Shown in pieces: positions 25,866 through 33,653 of a stretch of DNA of 36,644 nt. Within the stretch, counting starts at the first letter, position 1. Each line of letters begins with the position of its first letter. Both the position numbers and the translations under genes were made by a program. The stretch spans positions 1 to 36,644 of the forward strand of contig NZ_JANQOY010000127.1 in assembly GCF_028285565.1 (NCBI RefSeq), read 5' to 3'. Origin of the DNA: Acaryochloris sp. IP29b_bin.148 (GTDB lineage Bacteria; Cyanobacteriota; Cyanobacteriia; Thermosynechococcales; Thermosynechococcaceae). The notes under the pieces were generated by a model, which saw only the letters and a list, made by a program, of their open reading frames with translations, did no database searches and was not told the origin of the DNA.

Positions 25866-26417
25866 ATGGAATTTATCCTTGGAATTCTCGACAAACTTGG
25901 TATTGTTCTCATCCTGAAAATGATGCTTGCCGAGCTATTACTTGGAGTGACTATCGGTATAGGCAAAAAAGAGCTAGCCAGACTACAGGCTATGGCTATG
26001 CCAACAAAGCGAGTATTTTCAGCACGAGCCTATACATCGCCGTCTTTTGGTAGTGAATTGCCGCGAGGATCATTTAACCTATTAGCTCTAGCACCTAGCC
26101 TAGTTATCGTCGATTACGACGATGATCAAGTAAGACAAGAGACTTTTTACTCTCCACTAGGTGACCACACCAGTTTTGTTGATGGGAGATCGACCTTGAT
26201 CGGTGCAAGTGTTTTGTCTTCACCTACTTATCTGATGATTGCCACTTTACCGATGTTGCTTGGCTTCCTCGGGTCATTATTCCTGTCTTGGGTGCCTTTC
26301 ATAGATAAATATGCGGCATCATACTTATTCTCAGGGCTTGCTTGGAATATGCTTATGCTGCTCATTCCTGTATTCATATATCGAAAGTGGGACGATAACA
26401 CTACGTCTTCTGATTGA
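25866..26417 (+). CDS. Hypothetical membrane protein
   Basis: A 183-residue protein from the ATG at 25866; an in-frame TTG at 25842 would add eight residues. Hydrophobic segments lie at residues about 5-33 (FILGILDKLGIVLILKMM and on), 128-150 and 156-176 (SYLFSGLAWNMLMLLIPVFI). The soluble middle (about 35-120) includes VIVDYDDDQV, an acidic run. No family recognised. It stands in a low-GC stretch downstream of the methyltransferase and before a cluster of inverted repeats. Confidence 0.6.
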   Translation: MEFILGILDKLGIVLILKMMLAELLLGVTIGIGKKELARLQAMAMPTKRVFSARAYTSPSFGSELPRGSFNLLALAPSLVIVDYDDDQVRQETFYSPLGDHTSFVDGRSTLIGASVLSSPTYLMIATLPMLLGFLGSLFLSWVPFIDKYAASYLFSGLAWNMLMLLIPVFIYRKWDDNTTSSD

Positions 26418-26507
26418 ATGAGCGTCTCAAAGCGCACGCAAATTTCACAACACTCAACAGCTCCACGAGCCAGACTCCTCACATAAGGATTTGGGCCTTT
26501 AGGGTAT

Positions 26508-26530
26508 CTTACCTATGGAACATAGGTAAG
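26508..26530. repeat. Perfect 10-bp hairpin
   Basis: CTTACCTATG at 26508-26517 and CATAGGTAAG at 26521-26530 are exact complements with a 3-nt loop GAA, giving a very tight hairpin. It lies 18 nt before the ATG of the 39-codon frame at 26549. It could be a terminator for the membrane-protein gene upstream, but no T-run follows, or an operator. Confidence 0.65.
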
Positions 26531-26663
26531 CTCTCGCGAGGGTTTGAAATGTCTGCATTCAAAGACCTATCCGATACGGCAAAGGAAGCAGAAGAGGTCG
26601 CCTTTGCCGAGTCCCCGATCCCCTTGGATTTTTTAAAAATGGGATTCAAAACGTCGGTGTGCC

Positions 26664-26702
26664 ATTAGGGGGTATGACAGAATCGTTGTCATACCCCCTA
26701 AT
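26664..26702. repeat. Perfect 16-bp hairpin
   Basis: ATTAGGGGGTATGACA at 26664-26679 and TGTCATACCCCCTAAT at 26687-26702 are exact complements with a 7-nt loop. The stem has a GC-rich middle (five G:C pairs) and would be very stable. It overlaps the stop of the 39-codon frame. Without a following T-run it does not look like a standard terminator; a mobile miniature element or a structured RNA end are alternatives. Confidence 0.7.
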
Positions 26703-26876
26703 GTTGTCATTAATACCAAAAATGCAGAATACTCTTTCCTCAATCTGGCACATCAAGTCAGCACCTCAACGTAAAGTCCCACAAAATTAAAGCAAGCTTT
26801 TGGAGTGACTTAATTCAACATCGTTAGAAATCACCAAAGGCCCCGATATAGTAATCAACCTAAGAAATCAGGGTAT

Positions 26877-26920
26877 GATACAAACATTGATATTTGTAAA
26901 TTATTATCAATGTTTGTATC
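26877..26920 (+). promoter_or_regulatory. 16-bp inverted repeat spanning the BT1 transporter start codon
   Basis: GATACAAACATTGATA at 26877-26892 and TATCAATGTTTGTATC at 26905-26920 are exact complements around the 12-nt spacer TTTGTAAATTAT. The right arm contains the start ATG of the transporter (26910-26912). In RNA the hairpin would bury the start codon; in DNA it would be a large dyad-symmetric operator. Either way it is placed to control the BT1-oxygenase-phosphatase unit. Confidence 0.6.
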
Positions 26921-28313
26921 TCAGTCGAGACTCGACTCGGTGCGTGATTTCCTAAAAGAAAACGTCTTTTACGGTCAAGATCCCACACCTGAGCTACTGG
27001 CCATATTGATGGTCTATTTTGTCCAGGGAATTTTGGGATTAGCTCGGTTAGCCGTCAGCTTCTTCTTAAAAGACGACCTCGGTTTAACCCCGGCTCAAGT
27101 AGCCGCCATGATGGGAATTGCTGCCCTCCCTTGGGTAATCAAGCCCATCTTTGGGTTTGTGTCCGATAGCGTCCCCATCTTTGGATATCGTCGCCGGTCC
27201 TACCTCGTCTTGTCCGGGATACTGGGATGCCTAGCCTGGGCAGGAATGGCTAGCATCGTTCATACTTCCCTTGCTGCAACGATTGCCATTGTCCTCAGTT
27301 CTCTGTCCGTCGCCATCAGCGATGTGATTGTCGATTCTCTTGTGGTTGAGCGGGTTCGCCAGGAATCTCAGAGCGATGCTGGCTCCCTACAATCTCTTTG
27401 CTGGTCCACCACCGCATTGGGCGGAATCCTGACCGCCTACTTTAGCGGCTGGCTGTTGGCCCATATGAGTACCCAAAGCGTTTTTTGGATTACGGCCACT
27501 TTTCCTCTGCTGGTTTCTGCCATTGCTGGACTGATTGCAGACCCCAAGGTTGAGACTCAGATCAATTTAGACACGACCAAGCAGCAAGTCAGCCAGCTCT
27601 GGCAAGCCATTACCCAAAAGCAGATTTTACTGCCCGTGATCTTTGTCTTTCTCTGGCAAGCCACCCCCAGTTCTGAAGCTGCCTTTTTCTTCTTTACCAC
27701 CAATGATTTAGGCTTTGACCCAGAATTTCTCGGTCGAGTGCGCCTAGTAACCAGTCTGGCAGCCTTGCTGGGCATCTGGGTCTTTCAGCGTTATCTCAAA
27801 GCCGTTCCCGTACGCCGCATTTTTTTATGGAGCACGCTCATTGCAGCATCCCTTGGCATGACCACTTTACTGTTGGTCACCCATGCCAACCGAACATTAG
27901 GCATTAGTGACGAATGGTTTAGCTTGGGTGACAGCCTGATTCTGACGGTGATGGGGCAAATTGCCTATATGCCCGTATTAGTATTGGCCGCTCGCCTCTG
28001 TCCTCCAGGCATCGAGGCCACGATGTTTGCTCTATTGATGTCCGTGAGCAACCTAGCAGGCCTGCTATCCCATGAATCTGGTGCTCTGATTATGCATGGA
28101 TTGGGCATTACAGAAACCAATTTCCAGCAGTTGTGGCTGCTGGTGATTATTGCCAATCTCAGCACCCTCTTACCCTTACCACTACTGAATTGGCTGCCCG
28201 ACCAAGGGACAGATGCCCTAGATCCAGACCTCGCTTTAGATATCCCACCATCTGTCGAGCCGCTTTTATCTGAGTCGCTCGCTGTCGAACTTGTTACTGA
28301 ACCTCGTAATTAA
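26910..28313 (+). CDS. Folate/biopterin transporter (BT1 family, MFS fold)
   Basis: A 467-residue inner-membrane transporter with about 12 predicted membrane helices. The N-terminal DFLKENVFYGQDPTPELLAI and VYFVQGILGLARLAVSFFLK, then PWVIKPIFGFVSDSVPIFGY and RRRSYL, match the BT1/folate-biopterin family typified by Synechocystis Slr0642. The C-terminal tail is long and acidic. The ATG at 26910 lies inside a 16-bp inverted repeat and lacks a clear ribosome site. The carotenoid oxygenase gene begins 6 nt after the stop, so the two are almost certainly co-transcribed. Confidence 0.93.
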   Translation: MFVSQSRLDSVRDFLKENVFYGQDPTPELLAILMVYFVQGILGLARLAVSFFLKDDLGLTPAQVAAMMGIAALPWVIKPIFGFVSDSVPIFGYRRRSYLVLSGILGCLAWAGMASIVHTSLAATIAIVLSSLSVAISDVIVDSLVVERVRQESQSDAGSLQSLCWSTTALGGILTAYFSGWLLAHMSTQSVFWITATFPLLVSAIAGLIADPKVETQINLDTTKQQVSQLWQAITQKQILLPVIFVFLWQATPSSEAAFFFFTTNDLGFDPEFLGRVRLVTSLAALLGIWVFQRYLKAVPVRRIFLWSTLIAASLGMTTLLLVTHANRTLGISDEWFSLGDSLILTVMGQIAYMPVLVLAARLCPPGIEATMFALLMSVSNLAGLLSHESGALIMHGLGITETNFQQLWLLVIIANLSTLLPLPLLNWLPDQGTDALDPDLALDIPPSVEPLLSESLAVELVTEPRN

Positions 28314-28319
28314 ATCCCT

Positions 28320-29771
28320 ATGACCGTTTCTGCTCCAACCCACAACACCTACCTCGACCACAACTGGCAAGGTGGCCACCAATCTCTGAAAGAGGAATAC
28401 GACTATGCGATCGCAGATATAGACGGTGAAATCCCCGCAGAGTTGAGCGGCACTCTATTTCGCAACGGTCCGGGGCTATTGGATGTCAACGGTACCCCAC
28501 TCCAGCATCCCTTTGATGGGGACGGCATGATTTGTTCAATTCAGTTCGATCAGGGCAAGGCCCATTTTCGCAACCGCTTTGTCCGTACAGAAGGCTATTT
28601 AGCAGAGCAGGAAGCGGGCAAGATTCTGTACCGGGGAGTGTTTGGTACCCCCAAGCCCGGCGGTTTGCTAGCCAACGCCTTTGATATCAACTTCAAAAAT
28701 ATTGCCAATACCCATATCATCTATTGGGCGGGTAAGCTCTTAGCCCTGTGGGAAGCCGATCAGCCCTATCGTCTCGATCCATCTACCTTAGACACGTTGG
28801 GCTTGGAAGACTTTTCTGGTCTTCTCAACCCTGGTGATCCATTTTCTGCTCATCCTCGCATCTTGCCCCATGCGGACGGCGATCGCCTCGTCAACTTTGC
28901 CATTAAGCCTGGTCTTTCTAGCAAAGTGAAACTGTTCGAATTTGACCCATCCGGTGAGGTGGTTCATCAGCAGGAATTTGTCATTCCAGGGTTTGCCTTT
29001 ATTCACGATTTTGCCGTTACCCCCAACTACTACATCTTTTTCCAAAATCCCGTTATTCTGAATCCCATTCCCTTTCTATTGGGGTTCAAGGGAGCAGGGG
29101 AATGCATCTCCTTTAAGCCGGGTAGTCCCACCAAAATCTGGCTGGTCCGACGAGGCGAGAATCAACCCCAGCAGCTAGATACCGATGCCTACTTTGTCTT
29201 CCATCATGCCAATGCCTATGAAGCAGACGGTCAAGTGATTGTAGACTCCATCTGCTACGACACCTTCCCTGGCTTAGAGTCGGGGATTGACTTCCGCACC
29301 ATTGATTTTGACGGGGTTCCCCCCGGCTCTCTATGGCGATTTCGCCTCAATCCTGAAGTCAGCACTGTTGAGAAAACACCACTGATCCAGCGAAGCTGTG
29401 AGTTTCCAACTCTAAATCCTGCGAATGTAGGGTACGATTATCGCTACGTTTATATTGGTGCCACGGATGCCAGTACGGGCAACGCGCCTTTACAAGCCAT
29501 CCTTAAGCAAGACGTTAAAACGGGCGAGGAACAAGTCTGGAGTGCCGCCCCTCAAGGGTTTATGGGAGAACCGGTGTTTATTCCCAAACCCAACGCCACC
29601 CAAGAAGATCAAGGCTGGTTGATTGCTCTGGTTTACGATGGCGATCACGATCGATCCGATGTGGTGATTCTCGATGCCGAGCAGATCGAACAGGGACCAC
29701 TGGCCCGCTTGCACTTAAAGCACCATATCCCCTACGGTTTACATGGCAGTTTTACGCCAATGCTGTTTTAA
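28320..29771 (+). CDS. Carotenoid/apocarotenoid cleavage oxygenase (Diox1-like, RPE65 family)
   Basis: A 483-residue non-haem iron enzyme of the seven-bladed propeller family. It resembles cyanobacterial apocarotenoid 15,15'-oxygenase (Diox1), which cleaves apocarotenals to retinal. The expected four iron-binding His are visible in SAHPRILPHAD, FIHDFAV, FHHANAYE and the C-terminal GLHGSF. The N-terminal LSGTLFRNGPGLLDVNG and HPFDGDGMI are typical family motifs. It starts 6 nt after the BT1 stop and ends 14 nt before the phosphatase gene. Substrate inferred from similarity; other apocarotenoids are possible. Confidence 0.94.
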   Translation: MTVSAPTHNTYLDHNWQGGHQSLKEEYDYAIADIDGEIPAELSGTLFRNGPGLLDVNGTPLQHPFDGDGMICSIQFDQGKAHFRNRFVRTEGYLAEQEAGKILYRGVFGTPKPGGLLANAFDINFKNIANTHIIYWAGKLLALWEADQPYRLDPSTLDTLGLEDFSGLLNPGDPFSAHPRILPHADGDRLVNFAIKPGLSSKVKLFEFDPSGEVVHQQEFVIPGFAFIHDFAVTPNYYIFFQNPVILNPIPFLLGFKGAGECISFKPGSPTKIWLVRRGENQPQQLDTDAYFVFHHANAYEADGQVIVDSICYDTFPGLESGIDFRTIDFDGVPPGSLWRFRLNPEVSTVEKTPLIQRSCEFPTLNPANVGYDYRYVYIGATDASTGNAPLQAILKQDVKTGEEQVWSAAPQGFMGEPVFIPKPNATQEDQGWLIALVYDGDHDRSDVVILDAEQIEQGPLARLHLKHHIPYGLHGSFTPMLF

Positions 29772-29785
29772 CCTGTCCCAACCCG

Positions 29786-30256
29786 ATGCCCCACAAGCTT
29801 TTATTTGTCTGTCTAGGCAATATTTGCCGCTCTCCTTCTGCCGAAGGGATTATGAATCACCTGCTGCAGCAAGAACAGCTCACCCATGCCTATCAATGCG
29901 ATTCGGCAGGCACCAGCAGCTATCATATTGGCGCTTCCCCAGACCGGAGAATGGCGGCGGCTGGCTTACAACAAGGCATCGTGCTCACGGGCAACAGTCG
30001 CCAGGTACAGCCGGAAGATTTTGCTGAGTTTGATCTAATTCTGGCCATGGATCGCCAAAACTATCGCGATTTGGTGGCAATGAATCCAGATGAGCAATAC
30101 GCCGACAAAATCCACATGATGTGCGATTTCTGTACTAACTTTGCCGATAAAGAGGTGCCCGATCCCTATTATGGAGGGCCATCAGGGTTCGATTATGTGA
30201 TTGATCTTTTACTGGATGCCTGCAGTGGGTTATTGGATCATTTGCAAAATCCTTAG
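29786..30256 (+). CDS. Low-molecular-weight protein tyrosine phosphatase
   Basis: A 156-residue LMW-PTP. The catalytic loop CLGNICRS (Cys9-X5-Arg15-Ser) is at the N-terminus, and the general-acid Asp lies in the C-terminal DPYYGG. Residues between (FDLILAMDRQNYRDL) match the family. Related cyanobacterial enzymes dephosphorylate phycobilisome and photosystem proteins or act in exopolysaccharide export. It is the third gene of the BT1-oxygenase run. Its stop overlaps that of the convergent response regulator by 3 nt. Confidence 0.95.
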   Translation: MPHKLLFVCLGNICRSPSAEGIMNHLLQQEQLTHAYQCDSAGTSSYHIGASPDRRMAAAGLQQGIVLTGNSRQVQPEDFAEFDLILAMDRQNYRDLVAMNPDEQYADKIHMMCDFCTNFADKEVPDPYYGGPSGFDYVIDLLLDACSGLLDHLQNP

Positions 30257-30915
30257 AGATCCGCATCAATGACCCCTAGAAGATGGTGGTCCATGGCAAA
30301 CCGGACGATTTCGGCCCGATTACTCGTTTCTGTTTTTTGCAACAATTTACTCACATACTTTTCCACCGTTCGGGGACTCAGGTGGAGTTGTTCGCCAATT
30401 TGCGCATTCGATAATCCTTCCGTCAGTAACGACAGAACTTGCTGTTCCCGCTGGGTTAAATCTAAAGCACTAACGACTGCTGGATCTGCCGATTCGAGAC
30501 CAGGGGCATTATGAGAGACCACTTGCAATTCCGTTTGTATGATTTGAGCGCGATCGAGTAGGTTCCGCACAACAGCTGCAAGTTCTTCCAAATTAAAGGG
30601 TTTAGCCAAATAGGCATCACACCCTGTTTGATAACCTCGAATGCGCTGTTGAGTATCGGAGTACTCCGTTAAATAGATGACGGGGAGCAAGCGAAACGCG
30701 GGCTGCTGCCGCACCCGGCGTACTAACTCATAACCATCCATCTGTGGCATTCTTATATCAGTGACCAGTAGATGAGGACGATATTGTTGCACCATCTGCC
30801 ATGCTTGTTGACCTGTGGCAGCGGCAAGGACAACATACCCAGCTGCTTCCAAATAGTCGGTGACCGCCAAGCGAATGCCCGGTTCATCATCTACGATCAA
30901 CAGGGTTAAAGGCAT
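30253..30915 (-). CDS. NarL/LuxR-type response regulator, Ycf29-like
   Basis: A 220-residue two-component regulator. The receiver domain (1-125) has the acidic pair DD 9-10, phospho-acceptor Asp53 in [12 protein letters not shown], Thr83 and Lys105 in AYLAKPF. A linker leads to a LuxR-type HTH (about 150-215: [20 protein letters not shown] and [20 protein letters not shown]). The [15 protein letters not shown] segment recalls Ycf29, the NarL-type regulator shared by cyanobacteria and algal plastids. No histidine kinase gene is adjacent. It is divergent from the glycosyltransferase gene with very little space between, so the promoters overlap. Confidence 0.92.
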   Translation of the reverse strand: MPLTLLIVDDEPGIRLAVTDYLEAAGYVVLAAATGQQAWQMVQQYRPHLLVTDIRMPQMDGYELVRRVRQQPAFRLLPVIYLTEYSDTQQRIRGYQTGCDAYLAKPFNLEELAAVVRNLLDRAQIIQTELQVVSHNAPGLESADPAVVSALDLTQREQQVLSLLTEGLSNAQIGEQLHLSPRTVEKYVSKLLQKTETSNRAEIVRFAMDHHLLGVIDADL

Positions 30916-30943
30916 AGAATGTCTCTTACAGGCATTGTCTCTT

Positions 30944-32008
30944 TTGTTTAGTTATAACAATCCCTTGACGCCATTCAGCTCCCCTTCATCAATTGCAAGT
31001 AATCCTGATCAAAGTGGCAATATAACGTATTCTTTCGTTATTCCGATTTATAACGAAGAAGACAATATTGCTGAACTCTATCGACGCTTGCAGGCATTAA
31101 TCACTAAACTGGATGGCCCAGCCGAGCTAATTTTAGTGGATGATGGTAGCTGCGATCGCACCCTCCCCCTGATTCGCCAACTCCACCAAAATGACCCTTC
31201 CGTGCGTTATATCAGCTTAGCCCGCAACTTCGGCCATCAAATTGCCTTAACGGCGGGTCTACAGTGTGCCACTGGCCAAGCCATTATCGTTATGGATGCC
31301 GACCTCCAAGATCCGCCGGAAGTGGTTCCTGATCTGATTCAGCAATGGCAGCAGGGATACCAAGTCGTTTACGCTCAACGCATTTCTCGACAACGAGAAG
31401 GCATCATTAAACGCTTGACCGCCTATGTGTTTTATCGCTTTCTGCAACGTCTTTCTGATATCCACATTCCCACCGACACGGGTGACTTTTGCCTGATGGA
31501 TCGGCAAGTGGTGGACTTACTCAACCAAATGCCTGAGCGGAATCGCTATATTCGCGGTCTGCGGGCCTGGGTGGGCTTCCGGCAAACGGCGATTACCCTC
31601 CATCGCCCGCCTCGGTTTGCTGGCTACGTCAAATATAACTTCCGCAAATCTCTGTCTCTGGCTCTCAGCAGCATCATGGCCTTCTCCAAAGTGCCTCTGC
31701 GCTTAGCCACTTACCTGGGGTTATTTGCCTCAGCTCTGGCCATCTTTATGATGTTTCTCACTCTCTACTGGCGATTTTTCAGGCCATCTAGTCAGTTGAT
31801 TGGCTACACCATGATTACCATGGCGATCTTTTTCCTGGGAGCGGTACAACTGATTTGTCTAGGTATTTTGGGTGAATATGTGGGTCAAATTTACGAAGAA
31901 ATTAAAGGCCGCCCGCTCTATACGGTCAAAGAAGTCGGGCATCTCTCCTCCCATAGGGAGCTTGAGCGGCTGCACCATCACACCACAGATATCAGCAGTC
32001 CCTCCTAA
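30944..32008 (+). CDS. GT2 family glycosyltransferase, GtrB/DPM1-like with two membrane helices
   Basis: About 350 residues. The GT-A domain has [31 protein letters not shown] and the metal-binding [25 protein letters not shown] follows, and two C-terminal membrane helices ([39 protein letters not shown]). This is the architecture of polyprenyl-phosphate glycosyltransferases such as GtrB. No ATG occurs before the catalytic domain; TTGs at 30935, 30944 and 30965 are possible starts, and the frame is open back to 30860 inside the divergent regulator. The start is therefore uncertain. Confidence 0.85.
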   Translation: MFSYNNPLTPFSSPSSIASNPDQSGNITYSFVIPIYNEEDNIAELYRRLQALITKLDGPAELILVDDGSCDRTLPLIRQLHQNDPSVRYISLARNFGHQIALTAGLQCATGQAIIVMDADLQDPPEVVPDLIQQWQQGYQVVYAQRISRQREGIIKRLTAYVFYRFLQRLSDIHIPTDTGDFCLMDRQVVDLLNQMPERNRYIRGLRAWVGFRQTAITLHRPPRFAGYVKYNFRKSLSLALSSIMAFSKVPLRLATYLGLFASALAIFMMFLTLYWRFFRPSSQLIGYTMITMAIFFLGAVQLICLGILGEYVGQIYEEIKGRPLYTVKEVGHLSSHRELERLHHHTTDISSPS

Positions 32009-32035
32009 ACACCTACAGGACATTCAGGAGGGACT
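31997..32035 (+). terminator. 10-bp inverted repeat at the glycosyltransferase stop
   Basis: AGTCCCTCCT at 31997-32006 and AGGAGGGACT at 32026-32035 are exact complements with a 19-nt loop. The stop codon of the glycosyltransferase (32006-32008) lies at the edge of the left arm. It may end or stabilise the transcript; there is no T-run. Confidence 0.45.
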
Positions 32036-32089
32036 AGAAGCATCAATAGCTTGAGGAGGGGAAGGGTGTGGGTCTGTCAGCCTTAAGCC

Positions 32090-32308
32090 TTAATCCCGGC
32101 AGCCTGGCCAATCCTCTCCATCTTCAGGAGGCTGGTCAGACACAATCGGAGACAGCACACAGTCATCTTCTTCAGTCTCAGTCAAAACAATTTCTTGAGT
32201 GTCATCAGCGCTGTCAGCAGACGTCAGAAATGCACGCATAGCGTTCGCCGTGTTTGCTAATACACCCACCAAACTCAAAGACAACACTAAAATCGCAATC
32301 TCTTTCAT
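32090..32308 (-). CDS. Small acidic exported protein
   Basis: A 72-residue protein with a signal peptide (MKEIAILVLSLSLVGVLANT, cleavage near ANA) and a mature part rich in Asp, Glu and Ser, with two Cys (DDCVLSP and WPGCRD) that could form one disulfide. The ATG has an AAGGG ribosome site about 10 nt upstream. No family recognised. It follows dnaN on the same strand across a 226-nt gap. Confidence 0.6.
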   Translation of the reverse strand: MKEIAILVLSLSLVGVLANTANAMRAFLTSADSADDTQEIVLTETEEDDCVLSPIVSDQPPEDGEDWPGCRD

Positions 32309-32534
32309 TCTGTTAACCCTTTACCAATCCAACTGAGAGACTAACCCGTACATTGTTTACCAGGATGGCTAAATTTTAGAAGATCTTCTCTCAAAAATTC
32401 AATTCATTCAGGCAAAATTAACGAAGGCTATTCGATGGTCTCACCATTCATATAGATGACTCACTCTATTTTAAAGACATCTGCACCGACAGATAGTTCC
32501 CTCAAAGTTATCGTGCCCTCTCTGACGCTCTCAG

Positions 32535-33653
32535 CTAACTCCGAATCTGAATTGGCATAATCAAGTACGTGATCTGTCGTCCTGATAAAGGCGATAACAC
32601 AGCCGGCATGGTCGCTGAGTTCATTTGTAATTGCACTTCTTGGCTACCGAGCGCCTTCAAGCCATCACTCAAATATTTCACATTAAAGGCAATATCTAAA
32701 TCCTCTCCTGAAATTTGAGCCGGCAAGCGCTCTTCCCCCATTCCCAATTCAGGTGCCTCTGCTGACAAAGCCACTTGCTGCTCTGCACTATCGATCTTCA
32801 AGCGAATAATGTTGTTTTTACGGGCCGCTAACACCGCAATCCGCTCTACACTACTCAGCAACAGTTGACGCTCCACTGTCACTTGCCGTTCAAACTGCTT
32901 GGGAACCAGTTGGGGATAAGCCGGGTATTGACCTTCCAGTAATCGACAGCTGAGCTGCTCCGTTCCCTGTTCTCCTGTCAGCTCAAAAATAGCCTGATTG
33001 GTATCAAATCTCAACGCTACATCGGCATTGACTCTCCCTAGCATCCGCTCTAGCTCTCGCAAGGCTTTAGCAGGCATGGTCATGGTCATGGGCTCCGGAG
33101 TGACCAGATCGGGAAAATTTGCGATCGCAAGTCGATGCCCATCCGTCGTAGCAAATTCAAACCCTGTCTCAGACGTATTGAGATGCAGCCCCGTCAAAAT
33201 TTGTTTACTTTCATCCGTACTCGCTGCAAACAGCGTGGCCTGTAAACCTTCTAAAAACAAATCAGTGGGGAGATCCAAAGCAGGAATTTCATCTAAGCTG
33301 GGGAGTCCTGGAAATTCTTCAGCCACCAACCCCTGCATTTGGTAATGGCCCGAATCACAGGTCAAGGTGACCGCTGTATCCTCCGTTTCCACTTCGATAT
33401 CGCAGTTGGGTAAGCGCGACACAATGTCGTTGAGAAATCGGGCTGGCAAGGTCAAAGAGCCTGTTTCCTCCACCTCTGCAGCAATCCAAACCTGAATTCC
33501 CAAACTCAAATCGAACACCGTTAAGCCAAGACGCTCGGTTTGAGCAGTCAACAACACGTTCGCCAGAACTGGGTGAGTCGGATTCGACGGTACCACTCGA
33601 CTGAGAAGCGACAGTTTGGAATTTAGATCACTTTGCTGACAGACCAACTTCAT
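32535..33653 (-). CDS. dnaN: DNA polymerase III sliding clamp (beta subunit)
   Basis: A 372-residue protein that dimerises into the ring tethering polymerase III to DNA. The ATG at 33653 gives the normal N-terminus (MKLVCQQSDLNSKLSLLSRV); the frame extends to 33737 but adds a poor sequence. Family motifs include VPSNPTHPVLANVLL, FATTDGHRLA and the C-terminal YLIMPIQIRS, which ends in the usual 'MP(I/V)(R/Q)' client-binding edge. It lies directly downstream of oriC, with dnaA on the other side. Confidence 0.96.
   Translation of the reverse strand: MKLVCQQSDLNSKLSLLSRVVPSNPTHPVLANVLLTAQTERLGLTVFDLSLGIQVWIAAEVEETGSLTLPARFLNDIVSRLPNCDIEVETEDTAVTLTCDSGHYQMQGLVAEEFPGLPSLDEIPALDLPTDLFLEGLQATLFAASTDESKQILTGLHLNTSETGFEFATTDGHRLAIANFPDLVTPEPMTMTMPAKALRELERMLGRVNADVALRFDTNQAIFELTGEQGTEQLSCRLLEGQYPAYPQLVPKQFERQVTVERQLLLSSVERIAVLAARKNNIIRLKIDSAEQQVALSAEAPELGMGEERLPAQISGEDLDIAFNVKYLSDGLKALGSQEVQLQMNSATMPAVLSPLSGRQITYLIMPIQIRS

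Larger units (their letters stand above)
26418..26909. other. Spacer with three perfect inverted repeats and a 39-codon frame
   Basis: About 490 bases between the membrane-protein gene and the BT1 transporter. It holds the hairpins at 26508-26530, 26664-26702 and 26877-26920, listed separately. A short frame at 26549-26668 (MSAFKDLSDTAKEAEEVAFA..., 39 residues) lies between the first two hairpins, and its stop codon falls in the left arm of the second. It is unclear whether this frame is translated. No RNA gene was recognised. Confidence 0.45.

Noticed and set aside
26470..26490. ACTCCTCACATA, similar to the core of the cyanobacterial small RNA Yfr1
   Set aside because: The known core is flanked by two hairpins and ends in CACAC; the flanks here do not fit.
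32378..32389. AGAAGATCTTCT palindrome after dnaN
   Set aside because: A perfect palindrome has no loop and is too short to call a terminator.
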